Shown here: positions 1-8,695 of the stretch, one piece after another | Position numbering within the stretch: the stretch's first letter is position 1 | Layout of the letters: the number at the start of each line of letters is the position of its first letter | Source of the DNA: Pseudolysinimonas_A sp039912695 | GTDB taxonomy: Bacteria; Actinomycetota; Actinomycetes; Actinomycetales; Microbacteriaceae | Length of the DNA: 64,000 bases | Direction: 5' to 3' | NCBI RefSeq assembly: GCF_039912695.1 | Contig: NZ_JBDSPJ010000022.1 | Location: forward strand, 186,001 to 250,000 | Program-made: the position numbers and the translations under genes | Notes under the pieces: model-generated | Seen by the model: only the letters and a program-made list of their open reading frames with translations | The model's database searches: none | Told to the model about the DNA's origin: nothing

Positions 1-237
1 CTCAGTGTCGACCGACTCCTTCGCGACCGTGGCGGTGTCGTTGCGACCGAGAAGCGCTCTCTTCAGGCGCGACCCTTTCGCGGGAGCCGCGTCAGCGGCA
101 TCCTGAACGGTCTTGTCCTTCTTGATCCGCCCGCGCTTGGGCTTCTCGACAGTGTCATCGGCGACCGGGAGAATATCCATCTCGGATCCGGCCGACAGGT
201 GCGCTACTGCGCTCTTGGGTGATCGCTTCTCCGCCAT
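1..237 (-). CDS. rne: Ribonuclease E/G family protein, N-terminal part (partial)
   Basis: Open reading frame running off the left edge; the ATG is at 237-235 and 79 codons are visible without a stop. The visible residues are hydrophilic and charged (MAEKRSPKS..., several Lys/Arg-rich stretches such as KPKRGRIKKDK), like the disordered N-terminal extension of actinobacterial RNase E; the catalytic S1/DEAD-like core is outside the window. The identification leans on synteny: ileS-folC-ndk followed by rne, rplU, rpmA is conserved in actinobacteria, and here the gene lies on the same strand just past ndk, with VKOR, DsbA and DUF559 genes inserted between. RNase E would process and degrade mRNA and rRNA precursors. 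No domain is visible, so the name is inference. Confidence 0.6.
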   Translation of the reverse strand, partial: MAEKRSPKSAVAHLSAGSEMDILPVADDTVEKPKRGRIKKDKTVQDAADAAPAKGSRLKRALLGRNDTATVAKESVDTE

Positions 238-599
238 CGTTGGAGCTCTGCTTCCTCGACCGAAGGGGGCCGCGCCGCCCGTCGGTACTCTCTCGTGCGG
301 GTCGCTCTGCGGTTCCCGCGAATTTTTGTGGACGGTGGTCACCGATTCCCTGAACGGTTCACGTTCCTGGTATGGGTACAGCGCCACCATGCGCTCTGTC
401 ACTGCGCTCGCTCTGTCACAGCGGATTCGGAACTGGCATCCGACACGGTGCGAAATGCTGTGTAGCAACACAGCGTCTGCACTCGCGGCCCGGTTCTGCG
501 CCTATCGCCTTTGCGATTAGCACAGTGCCCGGTCAAGCTTTTCTGGTGCAACCGGGCGCGGCCCGATTGACTTGAGGTCAAGTATCACACGGGGGTTGC
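238..599. other. Gene-free stretch between rne and the VKOR gene
   Basis: About 360 bases with no convincing gene between divergent starts; rne genes often have long leaders, so much of this may be rne 5' UTR read leftward. Visible structure: a perfect 6-bp inverted repeat CTGTGT/ACACAG with a 4-base loop at 458-473, and a direct repeat of CTCTGTCAC at 394-402 and 411-419. The short open frames here have no family resemblance. Confidence 0.4.
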
Positions 600-611
600 G
601 ATAATCACTCC
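567..611 (+). promoter_or_regulatory. Promoter region of the VKOR gene with a palindrome
   Basis: GATAAT at 600-605 lies 6 bases before the GTG start at 612, the spacing of a leaderless actinobacterial promoter. Just upstream is the palindrome ACTTGA-GG-TCAAGT (570-583), a possible operator. The -35 is not clear. Confidence 0.4.
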
Positions 612-1220
612 GTGACCGACATCGAAACTCCGCGCCGCCCCCTCGCCATGGCAATCTTCCTGATCGTTGTTGGTGCGCTGGGCTGGTGGGCGGCCTTCCA
701 GCTCACGATCGACAAGTTCCTCGTGCTCGAGAATCCCGACGCCGCCTTGAACTGCAACTTCAGCCTGATCGTGCAGTGCGGCAAGAACCTCTCGTCGTGG
801 CAAGGCGCGGTGTTCGGCTTTTCCAACCCGCTGCTCGGGATGGGCGGATTCGTTGCACCGATTGCCGTCGGCGTCGGGCTGCTCGCCGGCGCCCGTTTCG
901 CGCGCTGGTTCTGGGCGGCATTCAACGTCGGCATCCTCGGCGCACTCATCTTCATCGGCTGGCTGATCTCGCAGAGCATCTTCGTGCTCGGCACGCTCTG
1001 CCCGTGGTGCATGCTCGTCTGGCTCGTCACCATCCCGTTGTTCTGGGTCGTGACGTCGAGGAATCTGGCCGAGGGTGTCTTCGGGTCGCGTGCCGTGGGG
1101 TTCGGGAAAGGCCTGCGGTCGTGGGCAATCCCGGTGACCGTCGTGTGTTACGCCGTGGTGGCTCTGCTCGCCCAGCTGCGCCTCGACATCATCGGGCACC
1201 TCATGGTCGGCTCGCTCTGA
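612..1220 (+). CDS. Vitamin K epoxide reductase (VKOR) family membrane protein
   Basis: 202-residue integral membrane protein of the bacterial VKOR family, which reoxidises DsbA-like thioredoxins and passes electrons to menaquinone. The active-site CPWC is at C130-C133 next to a hydrophobic helix, and the two loop cysteines expected for electron relay are C48 and C56 in the first extracytoplasmic loop. Four to five hydrophobic segments fit a four-helix core plus one extra. The GTG start is 6 bases after a GATAAT box. A DsbA-like gene follows 52 bases downstream on the same strand, the usual actinobacterial redox pair for extracytoplasmic disulfide formation. No thioredoxin domain is fused, unlike some homologues. 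Confidence 0.9.
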   Translation: MTDIETPRRPLAMAIFLIVVGALGWWAAFQLTIDKFLVLENPDAALNCNFSLIVQCGKNLSSWQGAVFGFSNPLLGMGGFVAPIAVGVGLLAGARFARWFWAAFNVGILGALIFIGWLISQSIFVLGTLCPWCMLVWLVTIPLFWVVTSRNLAEGVFGSRAVGFGKGLRSWAIPVTVVCYAVVALLAQLRLDIIGHLMVGSL

Positions 1221-1272
1221 GCTCCTCGCCTCTAAGCAGATCCATAGAACTCGACCGATAAGGTTTCCTCTC

Positions 1273-2187
1273 GTGGCTCAAGAACGTCAGACCAAGGACC
1301 AGCGTCGCGACGAAGCGCGCGAGATCGCTCGGATTGAGCGCGAAAAGCGCCAGAAGTCCGAGGCCCGCAACACGATCCTGATCCGCGGCGGCGTGACCGT
1401 TGCGATCGTCGCGGTGATTGCGGCCGTGGGCTGGGGCATTTGGATCGGCACGCGGCCCGAAGGCGCGGGACCGGCAAACATGGCGTCTGACGGCATCCTG
1501 TTAACCGGATCGAACGGGGCAATCACCCCGGTGACGACCGACGGCGTTCCGGCCGGTGCCGACCCGACGCCCACCGACCCCAAGAAGTACGACGTGCCGG
1601 TGCACATCGTCACCTACATCGACTTCGGTTGCCCGTTCTGCAACCAGTTCGAGACCGCCAACTCGGGGCAGATCCGCCAGCTGCTGCAAGACGGCCTCGG
1701 AACCCTCGAAGTACACCCGATCAACCTGTTGTCGACCAGCTTTCTCGGGTCGGGGTATTCGCTCCGGTCCGCGAACGCCGGTGCCTGCGTCGCGGCCTAT
1801 GCGCCCGACAAGTTCCTCGACGTCAGCGACGCCTTCTTCAAGCAGCAGCCGGCGGAAAACACCGCGGGCCTGACGGATGCCGAGATTGTGACGCTGCTCG
1901 CGTCCGCGGGGGCGAGTTCCGACAAGATCACCTCCTGCGTCAACAACGAGGAGTTCAAGGGTTGGGTGAATGCCTCAACTACGCGCGTGCTGTCTGATCC
2001 CGCGCTCAAGAATCCGGGTTCCGGCAAGTTCGGCACCCCGACGATCATCGTCAATGGCGTCTTCTACCAGCCGAGCAACCTGAGCGACCCGCAGGAGTTC
2101 GCGACCTTCCTCACCAAGAACGCGGACTTCAGCTCGGGCGGTGGCGCGACGCCGTCGCCCACGCCGACCCCGACTCCGACTCCGTAG
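1273..2187 (+). CDS. DsbA-like membrane-anchored thioredoxin-fold oxidoreductase
   Basis: 304 residues: a charged cytoplasmic N-terminus (1-34), one transmembrane helix (about 36-58) and an extracytoplasmic thioredoxin-like domain. The catalytic CPFC is at C120-C123, and a cis-Pro-type segment (KFGTPTIIVNG) follows near residue 255, as in DsbA/Com1-type (thioredoxin_4) proteins. The C-terminus is a low-complexity Pro-Thr tail. It probably introduces disulfides into exported proteins and is recycled by the VKOR encoded 52 bases upstream. GTG start with AAGG upstream; a long hairpin repeat (2201-2264) follows and may act as terminator. Confidence 0.88.
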   Translation: MAQERQTKDQRRDEAREIARIEREKRQKSEARNTILIRGGVTVAIVAVIAAVGWGIWIGTRPEGAGPANMASDGILLTGSNGAITPVTTDGVPAGADPTPTDPKKYDVPVHIVTYIDFGCPFCNQFETANSGQIRQLLQDGLGTLEVHPINLLSTSFLGSGYSLRSANAGACVAAYAPDKFLDVSDAFFKQQPAENTAGLTDAEIVTLLASAGASSDKITSCVNNEEFKGWVNASTTRVLSDPALKNPGSGKFGTPTIIVNGVFYQPSNLSDPQEFATFLTKNADFSSGGGATPSPTPTPTPTP

Positions 2188-2200
2188 CGCGCTTCGCGTT

Positions 2201-2264
2201 CGGCTATTTGCCCAACTTTGCGGCTACTCCTCCACAGGAGTGCCCCAAGTCGGGCAAATAGCCG
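2201..2264. repeat. Inverted-repeat hairpin element, left copy
   Basis: Arms CGGCTATTTGCCCAACTT (2201-2218) and AAGTCGGGCAAATAGCCG (2247-2264) form an 18-bp stem with one G/U-type mismatch; an inner stem CTCCT/AGGAG sits in the loop. A second copy in inverted orientation lies at 3222-3283, so the pair brackets the DUF559-like gene. It could also end transcription of the DsbA gene. Confidence 0.85.
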
Positions 2265-2314
2265 ATCACGCGCGGCCCATCGGGAGCTACGAGCGCGCAT
2301 AACAGCATCAGAGG

Positions 2315-3259
2315 ATGACTCCTCGCGCACCCTTGCCGCTACCTGAGCCGCTTTGTGACGCAGCATTCACAACGGGCGATGCACGCAAGCACGGCGTCTC
2401 GCCCGATCGACTCCGAGCGCGCGACCTCGACGCCCGCGTCTACGGAATCCGAGCGCCGGCCGGATCCGCGGATGATCTCCGTAAACGCAGCCGGATGTTC
2501 GCCGCGCGTCTGCCTGAAGCGACATTCTTCAGCCACTCGACGGCGGCAAGACTTCTCGGCGCACCGCTGCCCCTGCGATTCGAGCGGATGACCTCACTTC
2601 ATGCAACCGTCGAGGCGCCCGCTCGCGCACCGCACTCGAAGGGAGTGATCGGCCACAGCCGTCAGGTCTCTCCCGGCGACGTGCTCGTCGACGACGACGG
2701 GATTCGCCTCAGCTCAGCTCCGCGGATGTTGTGCGAGATGGCGAGCGTTCTCACAATTTCGGACCTGGTCGCGATCGCCGACCACATCATCCGACGCGGT
2801 TCGCCGCTTGCATCGCTGAAAGAACTATCCGCCCGAATCGAAGTGGGCGATCGCATCACTCGTTCACCGCGGCTCAGGTACGCGCTCGAACTCTGCGACG
2901 AGCGTGCGGAGTCTCGACCTGAGTCCATCCTTCGCGTCCTTCTCGATAAAGCAGGACTACCACCAGCCCGCATCAACCACGAGCTCGTGGACACCTCGTC
3001 GGGCCGCGAAATGCGAACCGACTTCGCTTTTCTTGAACTGATGTTCGCGATCGAATACCAGGGTGACTATCACCGGTCGCGAGAGCAATGGCGCCGAGAC
3101 ATGACGCGCCGCTCCCGACTCGAGGCTCTCGGTTGGTACGTCATGGAACTCAACGGCGACGACCTCCGCGACCCCGTCGAACTGGTCGCACGAGTGCGTA
3201 CTGTCTTGGAGCGACAGTCGAGGCTATTTGCCCGACTTGAGGTCCACGACGGTCGCTGA
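2315..3259 (+). CDS. DUF559 / Vsr-fold endonuclease-like protein with N-terminal AbiEi-like part
   Basis: 314 residues. The C-terminal ~90 residues carry a DUF559-like pattern of the PD-(D/E)XK/Vsr nuclease fold: MRTDFAF, then IEYQGDYH, then a basic helix with RRDMTRRSRLEALGW. The N-terminal two thirds resemble the AbiEi-antitoxin-like/winged-helix proteins with a DUF559 tail that are multi-copy in actinobacteria; the biological role of these is unknown, with nucleic acid cleavage or repair suggested by the fold. ATG start with AGAGG upstream. The gene is framed by two inverted copies of a ~60-bp hairpin repeat, the right one overlapping the last codons, which suggests acquisition as a cassette. 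It is the only gene between two housekeeping blocks on opposite strands. Confidence 0.7.
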   Translation: MTPRAPLPLPEPLCDAAFTTGDARKHGVSPDRLRARDLDARVYGIRAPAGSADDLRKRSRMFAARLPEATFFSHSTAARLLGAPLPLRFERMTSLHATVEAPARAPHSKGVIGHSRQVSPGDVLVDDDGIRLSSAPRMLCEMASVLTISDLVAIADHIIRRGSPLASLKELSARIEVGDRITRSPRLRYALELCDERAESRPESILRVLLDKAGLPPARINHELVDTSSGREMRTDFAFLELMFAIEYQGDYHRSREQWRRDMTRRSRLEALGWYVMELNGDDLRDPVELVARVRTVLERQSRLFARLEVHDGR

Positions 3260-3283
3260 AGGCCCGAAGTTGGGCAAATAGCC
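3222..3283. repeat. Inverted-repeat hairpin element, right copy
   Basis: Arms GGCTATTTGCCCGACTT (3222-3238) and AAGTTGGGCAAATAGCC (3267-3283), 17-bp stem with one mismatch. It is the reverse complement of the left copy: its left arm matches the left copy's right arm perfectly and the outer arms also match perfectly. It overlaps the last seven codons of the DUF559-like gene and faces the 3' end of ndk. Confidence 0.85.
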
Positions 3284-3304
3284 AACTACTCAGGAACCGA
3301 GCAC

Positions 3305-3727
3305 TCAGGAGAACGGGAACCAGAGTTCGAGCTCGCGGGTCGCGGATTCGGGCGAGTCCGACCCGTGCACGAGGTTCTGCTGAACCTTGAGTCCCCAGTC
3401 ACGGCCGAGGTCACCGCGGATGGTTCCAGGCGCCGCGGTCGTCGGGTCGGTCGTGCCGGCCAGCGCGCGGAATCCTTCGATCACCCGGTTGCCGGTGACC
3501 CGAAGAGCGACGATCGGCCCCGACTCCATGAACTCCACGAGCGGCTCGTAGAACGGCTTGCCCTCGTGCTCGGCGTAGTGGGCAGCCAGCAGATCTCGGG
3601 GCGCTTGCAGCATCCGGATGTCGACCAGCACGTAGCCCTTCGCTTCGATGCGGCGCAGGATCTCGCCGGTCAGATTGCGGGCAACGCCATCCGGCTTGAC
3701 CAGCACCAAAGTCTCTTCGACGTTCAT
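3305..3727 (-). CDS. ndk: Nucleoside diphosphate kinase
   Basis: 140 residues, full family length. It transfers the gamma phosphate of ATP to nucleoside diphosphates through a phosphohistidine; the active-site histidine is H121 in NLVHGSDS, and the N-terminal ETLVLVKPDGV strand, the RVIEGFR helix and the TIRGDLG loop are all present. The start is the ATG at 3727-3725, which overlaps the DUF4233 stop as ATGA, so translation is probably coupled to the ileS-folC-DUF4233 operon. A longer upstream extension of this frame is only a shadow of the neighbouring genes. Confidence 0.97.
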   Translation of the reverse strand: MNVEETLVLVKPDGVARNLTGEILRRIEAKGYVLVDIRMLQAPRDLLAAHYAEHEGKPFYEPLVEFMESGPIVALRVTGNRVIEGFRALAGTTDPTTAAPGTIRGDLGRDWGLKVQQNLVHGSDSPESATRELELWFPFS

Positions 3728-4119
3728 GCGTTTTCTCCCTCTGCGGCCAGACGCCGCGAATTCTCGATGCGCCGAGCGCGCACCAGACACCAGACCCACA
3801 TCCCGGCGAAGACCGCCCCGATGACGAACATGAATGGATGCAGAAACCCCAGCGCGACGTACGCCACCTGCAGCACGCCGCCGATCGCAATTCCCCAGGG
3901 GTAGCGCTGCACGAGCGACACCGCCACGAGGAGCACGAGGAACACCGCTCCCCCGCCGATCACGACTCCGGTCGGCAGGGCGGTGAGTCCGCGGATGGCG
4001 AGGGTCGCGAAAAACAGCACCGCGGCTTCCAGCACCAGCACGATCGACAGCAGACTTTCGGCGACACCGCGCTCGCGCCGAACCCGAGTGCGTGGCGCGC
4101 GCGCCTCGCCCGAGGTCAC
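3724..4119 (-). CDS. DUF4233 family small membrane protein
   Basis: 131 residues with four hydrophobic segments (LLSIVLVLEAAVLFFATLAI; GVVIGGGAVFLVLLVAVSLV; GIAIGGVLQVAYVALGFL; FMFVIGAVFAGMWVWCLV) and a basic N-terminus. DUF4233 proteins sit between folC and ndk in many actinobacteria; function unknown. The GTG start at 4119-4117 overlaps the folC stop as GTGA and its own stop overlaps the ndk start as ATGA, so it is translationally coupled on both sides. Confidence 0.85.
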   Translation of the reverse strand: MTSGEARAPRTRVRRERGVAESLLSIVLVLEAAVLFFATLAIRGLTALPTGVVIGGGAVFLVLLVAVSLVQRYPWGIAIGGVLQVAYVALGFLHPFMFVIGAVFAGMWVWCLVRARRIENSRRLAAEGENA

Positions 4120-5498
4120 TTCCAGCCACCCGCTTCGGCGAGCGCGATGGCCTCGCCGACGAGGGTGATCGATCCGGTGACAAGCACCGCGCGACTCGGC
4201 GCTTCGGCAGCCCACTCGCGGGCCGCTTCCACTGCTTCCGCGACCTCCGGGTAGGAGTACACCGAATCCTGGCCGGCGACCGACGCCACCAGCGCTGCGA
4301 GCTCGTCGGCCGGGATGGCGCGCTCCGAATGCGACCGAGTCACATGGAACCGCGTCGCGACGGGGCTGAGTTCTTCAACGATGCCGTGGGCGTCTTTGTC
4401 ACCGAGCACCGCGATCACGATGCACAGTTCGGCGAAGTCGAAGTACTCGGTCATCGCCCCGGCGAGAGCCTTCGCCCCGTGCGGGTTGTGGGCGGCATCC
4501 ACCAGCACTGTCGGCTCGATGCCGACGAGCTGCAACCGACCGGGCGAGGTGACCTGCGACAACCCCTCAACCAGGATGTCGTGCTCCAGCGCGCGGGAAC
4601 CGTCACCGAGAAACGACTCGACCGCCGCGATCGCGAGGGTCGCATTCTGCGCCTGATAGTCGCCGTAGAGGGGCAGGAACAGATCGTCATACCGCCCGGC
4701 CCTGCCGCGCACCGTGATGACCTGGCCACCGACGGCGACGGTTGTCGACTCCAGCCCGAAGTCGACCTTCTCGATCGCCAGACTCGCTTCGTCGTGCTCG
4801 GCCGCTTCGCGCAACTCATCCAGCGCTTCGATGGTCTGAATCGCGGTGACCACCGACGCCGACGGCTTGATGATGCCGCCCTTGGTGCGCGCGATCTCGG
4901 CGATGGTGTTGCCCAGGCGTGCCTGATGGTCGAGGGCGATCGGGGTGAGCACCGCGACCTGGCCATCGGCGACGTTAGTGGAATCCCACTCGCCGCCCAT
5001 GCCGACTTCGAGCACCATGACATCCACCGGCGCGTCGGCGAAGACCGCGAACGCCAGCACGGTGAGAGCCTCGAAGTAGGTGAGAGGTTCCTCGCCGTTG
5101 GCGACCAGTTCGGCGTCGACGATCGCGAGCACCGGGGCGATCTCGCTCCAGTTGCGCGCCATCGCTTCGTTGCGCACCGGAAGACCGTCGATCATGATGC
5201 GCTCGTTGACCCGCACCAGATGCGGGGAGGTCAGCAGTCCCGTGCGGAGCCCCGACGCGCGCAGGATCGACTCGATGATCCGGGACGTGGAGGTCTTACC
5301 GTTCGTTCCGGTGATGTGCACGACCGGTGCCGCGTGCTGCGGGTCGCCGAGCAGTTCGCAGGCCTTGCGCGTCGGCTCGAGGCGCGGCTGCGGGGTGGCC
5401 TCGCCGAGACGGGCAATCAGTTCGGCGTACACCTCGTCGGCCGCCGACTGATACTGAGGGTCGTCGTCGAAGAGTTCATCGAGGGCATCCTCACTCAT
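4116..5498 (-). CDS. folC: Bifunctional folylpolyglutamate synthase / dihydrofolate synthase
   Basis: 460 residues. It joins dihydropteroate and glutamate and extends the polyglutamate tail of folates. The Mur-ligase-type ATP loop HITGTNGKTSTSR is near residue 101, followed by the folate-binding SPHLVRVNERI segment, the VLEVGMGGEWDSTN motif and the C-terminal domain with LVDAAHNPHGAKAL. The start overlaps the ileS stop as ATGA (5495-5498). Second gene of the T-box-led ileS operon, so its expression is likely tied to that of isoleucyl-tRNA synthetase. Confidence 0.95.
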   Translation of the reverse strand: MSEDALDELFDDDPQYQSAADEVYAELIARLGEATPQPRLEPTRKACELLGDPQHAAPVVHITGTNGKTSTSRIIESILRASGLRTGLLTSPHLVRVNERIMIDGLPVRNEAMARNWSEIAPVLAIVDAELVANGEEPLTYFEALTVLAFAVFADAPVDVMVLEVGMGGEWDSTNVADGQVAVLTPIALDHQARLGNTIAEIARTKGGIIKPSASVVTAIQTIEALDELREAAEHDEASLAIEKVDFGLESTTVAVGGQVITVRGRAGRYDDLFLPLYGDYQAQNATLAIAAVESFLGDGSRALEHDILVEGLSQVTSPGRLQLVGIEPTVLVDAAHNPHGAKALAGAMTEYFDFAELCIVIAVLGDKDAHGIVEELSPVATRFHVTRSHSERAIPADELAALVASVAGQDSVYSYPEVAEAVEAAREWAAEAPSRAVLVTGSITLVGEAIALAEAGGWK

Positions 5499-8400
5499 TT
5501 CGAGCGCTCCACTTCAATCGACACCATGGATCCGGCTCCGACGGCCGTTGCTCCATTCTTGCCCGCCGTGACCTCAAGCGTTGTGGCGAGAGTCTCTCCC
5601 GCGATCAGATCACGATGGATGCCGACAGCCACCACCGCGAGATCATCACCGTGGATGGTGAGTGCGATGCGATCGCTCACGTCGAGGTTGGCATCCTTAC
5701 GGGCCTGCTGCACGGCACGGATGACGTCGCGCGCGAGTCCCTCGGCCTCCAACTCGGGCGTCACGGTGGTGTCGAGCACGACAAACCCGCCTCCGGGCAG
5801 GAACGCGACCGCAGCCTCCGGATCGGCGGCGAACAGCTCGAGCTCGAACTCCCCGTCTTCGAGTGGAGTTCCATCCACGACAACGGCCGAGCCATCCTGC
5901 GTCCAGTTCCCGGCCTTCGCCGCCTGGATGATCCGCTGCACATCCTTACCCAGCCGCGGCCCGACAGCTCGGGCGTTCACGGTCAGACGGCGCTCGATGC
6001 CGAAGTCACCGAGGCTCGATTCGACCAGGGGCGTGAAGACCACGTCCTTCAGGTTGAGTTCCTCGCGCAGGATGTCGGCGAACTGGTCGAGCCCACCGGC
6101 ATCCGCCACCACGGTCAACCGCGCGAGCGGCAGGCGCACGCGCAGCTGACGCACCTTGCGCAGGGCGAGGCCGGCCGACGCGACAGCCCGCACCTCATCC
6201 ATCGCCGCGACGAGGGCGTGGTCTTCGGGGAAGTCAGCGGCCGACGGCCAGTCCTCCAGGTGCACCGACCGACCGCCGGTGAGACCCTTCCAGATCTCCT
6301 CGGTGACGAGCGGCAGCAGGGGCGCCGCCATCCGCGAAAGGGTTTCGAGCACCGTGTAGAGGGTGTCGAAGGCATCCCGATCGGTGCCGTCCCAGAAGCG
6401 ATCACGCGAGCGTCGCACGTACCAGTTGGTGAGCACGTCGCCGAAGTCGCGCAGGGCAAGCGCCGCGAAGGGGCTGTCGAGCTGGTCGAGGTGCGACTGC
6501 ACCTGCTCAAGCACCTCGCGGGTCTTAGCCAGGATGTACCGGTCGAGAACGTTCGTCGAGTCGGTACGCCAGGTCGCCGTGACGCCCGATGAGTTCGCGT
6601 AGAGGGTGAAGAAGTAATAGGTCGACCACAGCGGCAGCAGCAGTTCACGCACCCCACCGCGGATGCCCTCCTCGGTGACGACCAGATTGCCACCCCGGAT
6701 GACGGACGACGACATCAGGAACCAGCGCATTGCATCCGCACCGTCGCGATCGAAGACCTCGCTCACGTCGGGATAGTTGCGCAGCGACTTCGACATCTTC
6801 TGTCCGTCGTTGCCGAGCACGATTCCGTGCGAGATGACGTTGGAGAATGCTGGCCGGTCGAACAGCGCGGTTGCGAGCACGTGCATCAGGTAGAACCAGC
6901 CGCGGGTCTGCCCGATGTACTCCACGATGAAGTCGGCCGGGTTGTGCCCGTTCTCCCCATCCACGCCGTCGAACCACTCCTGGTTCTCGAACGGGTAGTG
7001 CACCTGAGCGAACGGCATCGACCCCGAGTCGAACCACACGTCGAGAACATCCGGGATCCGTCGCATCGTCGACGCACCCGACGGGTCGTCGGGGTTGGGC
7101 CGCGTCAACTCGTCGATGTACGGACGGTGCAGGTCGACCTCGCCCTCGGTGTTCAGGGGCAGGCGACCGAAGTCACGCTCGAGTTCGGCGAGAGATCCGT
7201 AGGCGTCAACGCGCGGGTATTCCGGGTCGTCGCTCTTCCAGATCGGAATCGGCGAGCCCCAGTACCGGTTGCGCGAGATCGACCAGTCGCGGGCGTTCGC
7301 GAGCCACTTCCCGAACTGGCCGTCTTTGACGTTCTCAGGAACCCAGGTGATCTGCTGGTTGAGCTCGAGCATCCGGTCTTTGATGTCGGTGACTTTCACG
7401 AACCACGACGAGACCGCCTTGTAGATCAGCGGATTGCGGCAGCGCCAGCAGTGCGGGTACGAGTGCTCGTACGACTTCACCTGAAACAGCCGGCCGTCAT
7501 CCCGCAGCTTCTTGATCAGACCGGGGTTCGCCTCGAAGACGTGAACGCCCACGAAGTCGTCGACGATCGGCAGGAAGCGTCCCGCGTCATCGACCGACAG
7601 GATGACCGGGATGCCGGCCGCCGCCGCCGTGACCTGGTCGTCTTCGCCGTACGCTGGGGCCTGGTGCACGATGCCGGTGCCCTCGCCGGTTGCGACGTAG
7701 TCCGCGACCAGAATCTGCCAGGCCTGCTCCATCCCTGGGGCGTCAGCGAAGTAGTCCCAGAGACGGTCGTACTGGATGCCGGCCAGCTCCCTGCCGAGCA
7801 GGGTGCGCGTGACAACCACGTCATCCCGAGACTCGGCGCCCAGCTCTTTCAGGTAGGTACCGATCGTGTCGGCGGCCAACAGGTACTGCTGACCTTCGGG
7901 CCCCTCGACGACCGCATACGAGATGTCGGGACCAACGGCGAGTGCGGCGTTGGTGGGCAGCGTCCACGGGGTCGTCGTCCAGGCGAGCGCCTGAACAGCG
8001 GTGAGCCCGAGCGCTTCGGCCTTCTCGCCGACGAGCGGGAAGGTCACCGTGACCGACTGGTCTTGACGCATCTTGTAGACGTCGTCATCCATCCGCAGTT
8101 CGTGGTTCGACAGCGGGGTCTGATCGCGCCAGCAGTACGGCAGAACGCGGTAGCCCTCGTAGGCGAGACCCTTGTCGTAGAGGGTCTTGAACGCCCAGAC
8201 AACGCTCTCCATGAAGGTCACATCGAGCGTCTTGTAGTCGTTCTCAAAGTCGACCCAGCGCGCCTGGCGAGTGACGTACTGCTCCCACTCGTCGGTGTAG
8301 GTGAGCACCGACTTCTTCGCGGCGGCGTTGAACGCCGCGACGCCCATTTCCTCGATCTGCTGCTTCTCGGTGATACCGAGCTGGCGCATCGCCTCGAGTT

Positions 8401-8695
8401 CGGCCGGAAGCCCGTGCGTGTCCCAGCCGAAGCGACGCTCGACCTTCTTGCCGCGCATCGTTTGGTAGCGCGGGAACAGGTCTTTTGCGTACCCGGTCAG
8501 CAGGTGGCCGTAGTGCGGCAGCCCGTTCGCGAACGGCGGGCCGTCGTAGAACACCCACTCCTGGCATCCCTCGCGGTTGGCGATGGATGCGCGGAAGGTG
8601 TCGTCACCCTTCCAGAAGGCGAGGATGCCGGTCTCGATCTCGGGAAAGTCCGGGCTCGACGGGACTCCGGCGTTCTGGGAATGCAGGGGGTACAT
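5495..8695 (-). CDS. ileS: Isoleucyl-tRNA synthetase
   Basis: 1066 residues, class I synthetase charging tRNA-Ile. Visible: the HIGH-type motif PHYGHLLTGY near residue 62 (GLPHYGHL), the editing domain, the tryptophan-rich HAWTTTPWTLPTN-like stretch, the KMSKS loop (GQKMSKSLRNYP), an anticodon-binding region and a C-terminal all-alpha/beta extension of the eukaryote-like IleS type found in many actinobacteria. The start is the ATG at 8695-8693, preceded by GAGGAG; the frame stays open further upstream, but that part is the T-box leader and must be non-coding. First gene of the ileS-folC-DUF4233-ndk operon. Confidence 0.97.
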   Translation of the reverse strand: MYPLHSQNAGVPSSPDFPEIETGILAFWKGDDTFRASIANREGCQEWVFYDGPPFANGLPHYGHLLTGYAKDLFPRYQTMRGKKVERRFGWDTHGLPAELEAMRQLGITEKQQIEEMGVAAFNAAAKKSVLTYTDEWEQYVTRQARWVDFENDYKTLDVTFMESVVWAFKTLYDKGLAYEGYRVLPYCWRDQTPLSNHELRMDDDVYKMRQDQSVTVTFPLVGEKAEALGLTAVQALAWTTTPWTLPTNAALAVGPDISYAVVEGPEGQQYLLAADTIGTYLKELGAESRDDVVVTRTLLGRELAGIQYDRLWDYFADAPGMEQAWQILVADYVATGEGTGIVHQAPAYGEDDQVTAAAAGIPVILSVDDAGRFLPIVDDFVGVHVFEANPGLIKKLRDDGRLFQVKSYEHSYPHCWRCRNPLIYKAVSSWFVKVTDIKDRMLELNQQITWVPENVKDGQFGKWLANARDWSISRNRYWGSPIPIWKSDDPEYPRVDAYGSLAELERDFGRLPLNTEGEVDLHRPYIDELTRPNPDDPSGASTMRRIPDVLDVWFDSGSMPFAQVHYPFENQEWFDGVDGENGHNPADFIVEYIGQTRGWFYLMHVLATALFDRPAFSNVISHGIVLGNDGQKMSKSLRNYPDVSEVFDRDGADAMRWFLMSSSVIRGGNLVVTEEGIRGGVRELLLPLWSTYYFFTLYANSSGVTATWRTDSTNVLDRYILAKTREVLEQVQSHLDQLDSPFAALALRDFGDVLTNWYVRRSRDRFWDGTDRDAFDTLYTVLETLSRMAAPLLPLVTEEIWKGLTGGRSVHLEDWPSAADFPEDHALVAAMDEVRAVASAGLALRKVRQLRVRLPLARLTVVADAGGLDQFADILREELNLKDVVFTPLVESSLGDFGIERRLTVNARAVGPRLGKDVQRIIQAAKAGNWTQDGSAVVVDGTPLEDGEFELELFAADPEAAVAFLPGGGFVVLDTTVTPELEAEGLARDVIRAVQQARKDANLDVSDRIALTIHGDDLAVVAVGIHRDLIAGETLATTLEVTAGKNGATAVGAGSMVSIEVERSK

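Noticed and set aside
585..1199. 204-residue open frame on the minus strand
   Set aside because: Antisense to the VKOR gene, charged low-complexity residues, shadow of high-GC codon bias.
3728..4183. Long extension upstream of ndk, up to 4183
   Set aside because: Shadow of DUF4233 and folC; ndk has its own ATG and normal length.
4092..6149. 685-residue open frame on the plus strand
   Set aside because: Antisense to folC and ileS, Arg/Asp/His-rich composition, no motifs.
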